In this document: positions 8,301 to 11,710 of the stretch, piece after piece
How the letters are laid out: every line of letters starts with the position of its first letter
How positions within the stretch are numbered: the first letter of the stretch is position 1
From: Bacillota bacterium
GTDB lineage: Bacteria > Bacillota > Clostridia > Peptostreptococcales > Anaerovoracaceae
DNA length: 11,710 nucleotides
Direction of reading: 5' to 3'
Assembly (NCBI GenBank): GCA_030535715.1
Contig: JAUNRL010000014.1
Location: forward strand, 1 to 11,710
Made by a program: the position numbers and the translations under genes
Notes under the pieces: generated by a model
The model's input: only the letters and a program-made list of their open reading frames with translations
What the model was told of the DNA's origin: nothing
Databases searched by the model: none

Positions 8301-9013
8301 GCGCTGATGTGACATGGGACGGTGAGGAAACCTACGCCTACGATCCGGCAGACAGCCGGGAACAGAAATTCTTCGTCGGCGGAACGGTTACTCTGCCCGG
8401 GGGCGTCAGCGATGGCGGCAGCACCCTGCGGGCATACCTTCCGGTGACCGTCCGCGCGGCGCCAGAACCCCGGCCCAGGCCGGTGCCGGGCGCCGTGAAC
8501 GGGTTTGCGGCGAAGGTGAACGCGAACGGCAAAACGGTCACCGTCAGCTGGAACCCTGCCGCCGGTGCCGGCGGCTATGTGGTCGGCTGGCGGAAGGCCG
8601 GCGGCGGGTGGAATACAGTCCGGATTTCCGGGACATCCCATACCCTGTCCGGTCTGGCGCCTGGCGGGTGCTATGAGGTTCGGGCGGCGGCGGTGAATGC
8701 TTCCGGTCAGGGAGCATGGTGCTCACCGGCCGGCTGTCTGATTCAGAAGACGACCCTGAAGGTGAAGGCAGGAAAGAAATCCTTTACCGCGAAGATGAAA
8801 AAGGTAAAGAATATCAGCGGCTACCAGATCCGGTATTCTCTCCGGACCGACATGGCCGGAGCGGGAATAAAGAATACGAAAAAGAAGTCCGTTAAGGTAA
8901 AAAAACTGCAGAAAAAGAGAGTGTACTATGTGCAGGCCGTGCCGTATAATAATATGGGCGGGATGGTCTATTACGGCGAAATCGCCTCGAAAAGGGTGAA
9001 GATCAGGAAATAG
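5393..9013 (+). CDS. Large secreted PQQ-type beta-propeller protein with Ig-like, chitobiase-C-like and FN3 domains
   Basis: A 1206-residue protein from ATG 5393, with GAGGTGG just upstream. A signal peptide (basic MKRKNTGRK, hydrophobic core, likely cleavage after DAASA near residue 39) exports it. Residues ~42-475 form a beta-propeller with PQQ/BamB-like blade motifs such as HVYRIDKRTGE, VQCLDGET, FFCLNADTGAEVW, AYCFDRRTGEVV and GGRLYKAAL. Next come two cadherin-like beta-sandwich regions (~478-575, ~577-715), a BIG2 Ig-like domain (~720-800, LTPSSAVLYTGG...GTITAAGTGEAEIWV), a chitobiase/hexosaminidase C-terminal-like domain (~801-895), an unassigned region (~900-1025), and two FN3-like domains (~1030-1116 and ~1120-1206). 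The last is lysine-rich (GYQIRYS, VKVKKLQKKRVYYVQA). No LPXTG motif, SLH repeat or C-terminal helix is seen, so it may be released or bound through its basic tail. No catalytic motif was recognised. Its place between two DUF4430 genes suggests a scaffold or binding role in the same extracellular system. Confidence 0.87.
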   Translation: MKRKNTGRKFIGRCLPVIGLAVMLSMAWIAFAGDAASAADRDIEWRSYQNSAENNGVIGGIPTSGSYEETSLLWGKKMVNGYTVSFTPPLIIDGDLITASNRHVYRIDKRTGETKATSAELKLNVGYAMNPITYDREKDQFYVPIMNGRVQCLDGETLSSKWISREYKYNQTLSPIACKGGLVYTGIWETETDDGVFFCLNADTGAEVWTFRPSEHGDQPHGFYWAGAYVNENHVVVGSDDGANNTFAEASNEAYPATAVAYCFDRRTGEVVDRITGIKGDVRSTVAYHDGFVYFVSKGGRLYKAALGADGKFSRVSSIQLKDSRGVDAMMTSTPVIHNGRIYAGAAGSGGQFSADGGHMFAVIRDDPSLSDSSLIYTVPISGYPQAAPLLSTATEDTDGKVRLYFTFNAFPGGIYCLEDSAEATAEHHENAHLLYRPKQEMQQYCISPLCCDRDGTFYYKNDSGYMMAVGMNRAWLSGIDVTCTQGEVVWESAFASGTLNYTLNAPGGANEVKISPRIPEGSGMTVTVDGKPFAGQPVAAAVGTQSRAVSVEVTKTAGDRSWTRTYALNISSALDNANLAGLAITDSNMKPQIVDTETQKASGIGVGYDPDFDAAIVDYTGRTYEGEKTFLNIWLQTADSKASLRIVPASHVGNSSPSKYMNADGTLKPAQNGRYPIYWVRGANSAEVDVEVTSASGKSTKVYRVTLVRGRNHLDVGEDPLILTPSSAVLYTGGKEQRVQVSAVFRGEDVTGECAFTSTDPKVAVVSAGGTITAAGTGEAEIWVDLTRENRRERIHVEVENPKLEPPAASLRGGTYEQPLQLVLQADQPGAQIRFNIAEGEEEPPVPVTTTGTVYDGPIAIGRDGECVSVTICAIACGKGFSKSDPARFQYTVDLTEGPKTEPNTVSPEPGSIAVAEQDATAFAALPSGISYEALTAKLAAVETVRVILTGGSDVSGVDLSDSDYPRISADVTWDGEETYAYDPADSREQKFFVGGTVTLPGGVSDGGSTLRAYLPVTVRAAPEPRPRPVPGAVNGFAAKVNANGKTVTVSWNPAAGAGGYVVGWRKAGGGWNTVRISGTSHTLSGLAPGGCYEVRAAAVNASGQGAWCSPAGCLIQKTTLKVKAGKKSFTAKMKKVKNISGYQIRYSLRTDMAGAGIKNTKKKSVKVKKLQKKRVYYVQAVPYNNMGGMVYYGEIASKRVKIRK

Positions 9014-9019
9014 GAATCC

Positions 9020-9026
9020 GGAGGAA
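9020..9026 (+). promoter_or_regulatory. Shine-Dalgarno with very short spacing
   Basis: GGAGGAA directly abuts the ATG at 9027, leaving only two bases between the GGAGG core and the start codon. No better in-frame start follows before the membrane anchor, so 9027 is kept. The tight spacing may lower translation. Confidence 0.45.
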
Positions 9027-9635
9027 ATGGAACAGGAACTGCTGAACAAAGTCAGAAGAAAACGGCAGAGAACCATCGGGATCGTTGTGCTCATCGCGGC
9101 CTTTGCCGCGCTGGCGGTCTTCGGTCTGTTGCAGCAGACCGGGGAGGATCCCCGGTCCGGCGGCGGGGATGCGGGCGCAGCGTCGCCGCCGGCCCGGCAT
9201 TACGTTACGATGGAGATTACCTGCTGGGATCTGTCGGAGCATATGGATCGGCTGACCGATGAAGCGGTGCGGGAGTACATTCCGGAGGATGGGGAGATTC
9301 TGGCCCCGGTCAGAGTTGCCTTTGCGGAAGGGGAGACCGTCTACGATGTGTTGTGCCGGACATGTCGGGAAAAGAAGATTCCCATGGAGTCCAGCGAGGA
9401 TCCGGTGTACCGGTCCCGGTACGTGGAGGGGATCGGCCGCTTGTACGAGAAGGATGCCGGCAAGCGCAGCGGCTGGACCTATGAGGTGGATGGGGCGCAG
9501 CCGAACTACGGATGCTCGAAGTACAGGCTGAAGAACGGAGAGGCGATCCGCTGGGTCTACGTCACCGATTATACGGAGCAGACAAAGGCATCGGGCGGTA
9601 CGGGCAGCGGCGGCGCCGGGAAGGAGGCGGACTGA
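9027..9635 (+). CDS. Membrane-anchored DUF4430 (transcobalamin C-terminal-like) protein
   Basis: A 202-residue protein with a basic N-terminus (NKVRRKRQRT) and a single hydrophobic helix (~13-35), then a short Gly/Ser/Asp linker and one complete DUF4430 domain to the C-terminus. Visible motifs are VTMEITCWDLSEHMDRL, the PEDGEIL turn, FAEGETVYDVLCRTCREKKI, YVEGIGRLYEKD, SGWTYEVDG (S148-G149-W150 onward) and the terminal YRLKNGEAIRWVYV. The domain is related to the beta domain of intrinsic factor and transcobalamin, which closes over cobalamin in those carriers; whether this one binds cobalamin is not known. The helix would place it on the outer face of the cytoplasmic membrane, next to the ECF transporter whose EcfT subunit starts one base before this gene's stop ends. 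That coupling suggests it delivers ligand to the transporter or helps it gate. The domain call is firm, the ligand is inference. Confidence 0.9.
   Translation: MEQELLNKVRRKRQRTIGIVVLIAAFAALAVFGLLQQTGEDPRSGGGDAGAASPPARHYVTMEITCWDLSEHMDRLTDEAVREYIPEDGEILAPVRVAFAEGETVYDVLCRTCREKKIPMESSEDPVYRSRYVEGIGRLYEKDAGKRSGWTYEVDGAQPNYGCSKYRLKNGEAIRWVYVTDYTEQTKASGGTGSGGAGKEAD
9123..9155 (+). other. Two overlapping inverted repeats inside the DUF4430 gene
   Basis: GGTCTG (9123-9128) pairs with CAGACC (9135-9140), and CCGGGGA (9139-9145) pairs with TCCCCGG (9149-9155) around a three-base loop. The two stems share two bases, so they would compete. They lie in the linker between membrane helix and binding domain. 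No T run follows, so this is not an intrinsic terminator. In GC-rich coding DNA it may be chance. Confidence 0.35.
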
Positions 9636-10528
9636 TGCTCAGGGAAGGGCTCGGCGAGCATTCGGCCTTTGGGGAGTACCATCCTTTGATCAACCTGACC
9701 TATTATATATTTGCCATCGGCGTCACGGTTTTTTCCCTGTCGCCCGGGTTCCTGGTAACCACCTTCCTGCTGGCCTGGGTCTACTCGGTGATGCTGCGGG
9801 GAACATCGGCCATGCGCATGAACCTGATATTCATTCTCTGGATTATCGTCGTCATGGCGCTGATCAACGTGCTCTTCACCCATCAGGGGGAAACGGTGCT
9901 GTTCTGTCTGCACGGCAATCGGATCACCGCGGAGGCCCTGATATACGGGCTGTCCGCGGCGGTCATGCTCAGTGCCGTGCTGATCTGGTTCACCAGTTTC
10001 AACGCGGTCATGACAGCGGAGAAACTGATTTACCTCTTCGGCCGGGCAGCGCCGGTGCTGGGGCTGACCCTGTCCATGATCTTCCGTTACATTCCCCTGC
10101 TGAAGAATCGCTATGAGGAGATCCGCATGGGGCAGAGGTGCATGGGCCGCGGCGCGGCGTCCGATCCCACCTTCCTGCAGCGCCTGCGCCAGGACGGAAG
10201 GAACGTGTCCGTACTGATCTCCTGGTCCCTGGAGTCCTCCATTGAGAACGCGGATTCCATGGAGGCCAGAGGCTACGGCCTGAAGGGGAGAACCAGTTTT
10301 CATCTCTACCGGTTCACGGCAGGAGACGCGGCGATGGAGATCTGGCTGTGCGCTCTGGGTGCGGTCTGCGTCTGCGGCTGCGTGCTGGACAGAACCGATG
10401 CTTTCTTCTATCCCCGCTACATCCCCCATCCCCTGGACGGAGGCGCCACCGTGACCCTCGCCGCCTTTGCGTGTCTTCTGGCTACGCCGATCGTTCTGGA
10501 TCTGCTTGGAGAAAGAAAATGGAAGTAA
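9635..10528 (+). CDS. ecfT: ECF transporter transmembrane subunit (EcfT/CbiQ family)
   Basis: The 297-residue product starts at ATG 9635, with AAGGAGG (9621-9627) seven bases upstream, and overlaps the previous stop (TGATG). A longer in-frame reading from 9512 lies inside the upstream gene and is rejected. The protein has several hydrophobic helices, an N-terminal FGEYHPLINLTYY element typical of EcfT, and a cytoplasmic coupling region with two arginine motifs: QRCMGRG (M170-G173, first motif with Gly in place of Ala) and MEARGYG (A211-R212-G213, canonical). These motifs dock on the EcfA ATPases in ECF transporters. EcfT links ATP hydrolysis to toppling of a small substrate-binding S component, which is not encoded in this window. 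Translation is probably coupled with both neighbours. The association with DUF4430 proteins suggests a dedicated transporter, not the general vitamin module. Confidence 0.92.
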   Translation: MLREGLGEHSAFGEYHPLINLTYYIFAIGVTVFSLSPGFLVTTFLLAWVYSVMLRGTSAMRMNLIFILWIIVVMALINVLFTHQGETVLFCLHGNRITAEALIYGLSAAVMLSAVLIWFTSFNAVMTAEKLIYLFGRAAPVLGLTLSMIFRYIPLLKNRYEEIRMGQRCMGRGAASDPTFLQRLRQDGRNVSVLISWSLESSIENADSMEARGYGLKGRTSFHLYRFTAGDAAMEIWLCALGAVCVCGCVLDRTDAFFYPRYIPHPLDGGATVTLAAFACLLATPIVLDLLGERKWK

Positions 10529-11710
10529 TCCGATTTGACAACCTGACCTTCACCTACCCCATGAGCGCTTCGCCGGTGCTGAACGGGATCTCCTTCGCCG
10601 TGGACGAGGCGGAGTTCCTTGTGGTCTGCGGTAAGTCCGGCTGCGGCAAGTCCACTCTCCTGCGCCAGATCAAAAGGAGTCTGATCCCCTACGGCCGGCG
10701 CACAGGGGAGGTGTTCTATTACGGCGAGCCGGCGGATCAACTGGACGAACGGCGTGGCGCATCGGAGATCGGGTTCGTGCAGCAGAACCCGGATAACCAG
10801 ATTGTTACCGATAAGGTCTGGCATGAACTGGCCTTCGGACTGGAGAGTCTGGGCATGGAGGGCACGGCCATTCGCAGGAGGGTGGCGGAGATGGCCAGTT
10901 ATTTCGACATCCAGGGGTGGTTCCGCAGGGATGTGGCGCAGCTTTCCGGAGGGCAAAAGCAACTCCTCAACCTGGCCTCCGTCATGGTGATGCAGCCCAG
11001 GCTGCTGGTGCTGGACGAGCCTACGTCCCAGCTGGATCCCATCGCCGCTTCCGAGTTCCTGCAAACCATCCGGAGGGTCAACCGGGAACTGGGCATCACG
11101 GTCATCCTTTCGGAGCATCGGCTGGAGGAGGTTTTCTCCATGGCGGACCGGGTGATGGTGATGGATCAGGGAGACGTGCTGGCCTGCGGCAGCCCCCGGC
11201 GGATCGGCGGGCAGCTGGCGCGGATGGAGCATCCCATGTTCCACGGTCTGCCGGCGGTGACGAAGATCTATCACGCCGCGGAGATGAAGGGTACGGATGG
11301 GGCAGAGGCGGCTTCGGCGGAGAGCGGGAACGCGCCGGAGAAGGGGGCTGCGCCGGCGGCGGGCGAAGGCCCTCTGACCGTTCGGGAGGGACGGCTCTGG
11401 CTCAGGAAGCGGACGGAAGAGGCCGGCCTGGATGCGGCGGACGCCACGGATCTCTGGGAAAAGGTCTGCGGGAACCGCCCGCAGCATTTCCGGAAGGATC
11501 GGACCGGGCCGGCGATCCGCATGAAAAACGTGTGGTTCCGCTACGGCAGAGATGGCGCCGATGTGCTGCGGGATCTGAATCTGGAGGTTTTCCCCGGGCA
11601 GCTGTACACTCTGCTTGGCGGAAACGGCGCAGGAAAGACCACGGCGCTGAAGGCGGCGCTGGGTCTGATCGCCCCCCGGCGCGGCAAAGTGAGCGCCGGC
11701 GGCCGCATCG
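10519..11710 (+). CDS. ECF transporter ATPase with two fused ABC domains (EcfA type), 3' end outside the window
   Basis: The frame opens at ATG 10519, overlapping the EcfT stop by 10 nt, and is still open at the window end (397 codons seen). The first ABC domain is complete: Walker A GKSGCGKST (residues 38-46), Q-loop VQQNPDNQ, signature LSGGQ (142-146), Walker B LLVLDEP with D166-E167, and H-loop H200 in SEHRLEE. A linker (~255-290) rich in Ala, Gly and Glu follows, then a second ABC domain beginning near IRMKNVWFRYG with Walker A GGNGAGKTT (367-375); the rest is cut off. This matches the fused double-ATPase form of ECF energising subunits (CbiO/YkoD-like), which needs no separate partner ATPase. 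It powers EcfT-driven import on the cytoplasmic face. Linker length and composition are unusual only in being low-complexity. Confidence 0.93.
   Translation, partial: MEVIRFDNLTFTYPMSASPVLNGISFAVDEAEFLVVCGKSGCGKSTLLRQIKRSLIPYGRRTGEVFYYGEPADQLDERRGASEIGFVQQNPDNQIVTDKVWHELAFGLESLGMEGTAIRRRVAEMASYFDIQGWFRRDVAQLSGGQKQLLNLASVMVMQPRLLVLDEPTSQLDPIAASEFLQTIRRVNRELGITVILSEHRLEEVFSMADRVMVMDQGDVLACGSPRRIGGQLARMEHPMFHGLPAVTKIYHAAEMKGTDGAEAASAESGNAPEKGAAPAAGEGPLTVREGRLWLRKRTEEAGLDAADATDLWEKVCGNRPQHFRKDRTGPAIRMKNVWFRYGRDGADVLRDLNLEVFPGQLYTLLGGNGAGKTTALKAALGLIAPRRGKVSAGGRI

Noticed and set aside
9569-10429. Minus-strand open frame of 286 codons opposite EcfT
   Set aside because: His/Gln/Arg-rich shadow of a hydrophobic protein gene; no family motif.
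1-11710. Riboswitch, tRNA, CRISPR array, insertion sequence or intrinsic terminator
   Set aside because: Coding sequence fills the window with gaps of at most 24 bases; no matching structures or repeats were seen.

Overview
The window is GC-rich (roughly 60 % by eye), bacterial and almost fully coding. Every supported gene lies on the + strand. The gene content points to an anaerobic member of the Clostridia (Bacillota): strong AGGAGG-type ribosome sites, a DUF58/transglutaminase pair, DUF4430 (transcobalamin C-terminal-like) proteins, a lysine-rich fibronectin-III C-terminus of the kind common on clostridial surface proteins, and an ECF transporter with fused ATPases. I cannot name the genus.

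Layout: (1) 2-1114, a DUF58 protein, open at its 5' end. (2) 1083-3254, a membrane transglutaminase-like protein. (3) 3169-4134, a lipoprotein with an alpha/alpha-toroid fold (prenyltransferase/squalene-oxidase-type repeats). (4) 4159-5229, a membrane-anchored protein with an Ig-like domain and a DUF4430 domain. Its last ~50 residues lie out of frame at about 5190-5369, so the gene is broken or carries a sequence error. (5) 5393-9013, a 1206-residue secreted protein with a PQQ-type beta-propeller followed by beta-sandwich domains. (6) 9027-9635, a short membrane-anchored protein with an intact DUF4430 domain. (7) 9635-10528, an EcfT-type transmembrane protein. (8) 10519 to beyond the end, a two-ATPase EcfA-type protein cut in its second ATPase domain.

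Neighbouring genes overlap (32, 86, 1 and 10 nt) or are separated by at most 24 nt. No internal promoter or terminator is visible, so the window looks like the middle of one long operon. No gene-free stretch exceeds 30 bases. No RNA gene, riboswitch, mobile element or CRISPR array was seen.

The most interesting reading concerns genes 3 to 8. In animal intrinsic factor and transcobalamin, an alpha/alpha barrel and a small beta domain (the relative of DUF4430) together enclose cobalamin. Here both halves occur as separate envelope-anchored proteins, beside a beta-propeller protein and an ECF uptake energising module. I infer an extracellular capture and import system for a corrinoid or another small ligand. 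No S (substrate-binding) component is present in the window, so the ligand is unproven. The role of the DUF58/transglutaminase pair is unknown; envelope protein processing or crosslinking is one possibility.
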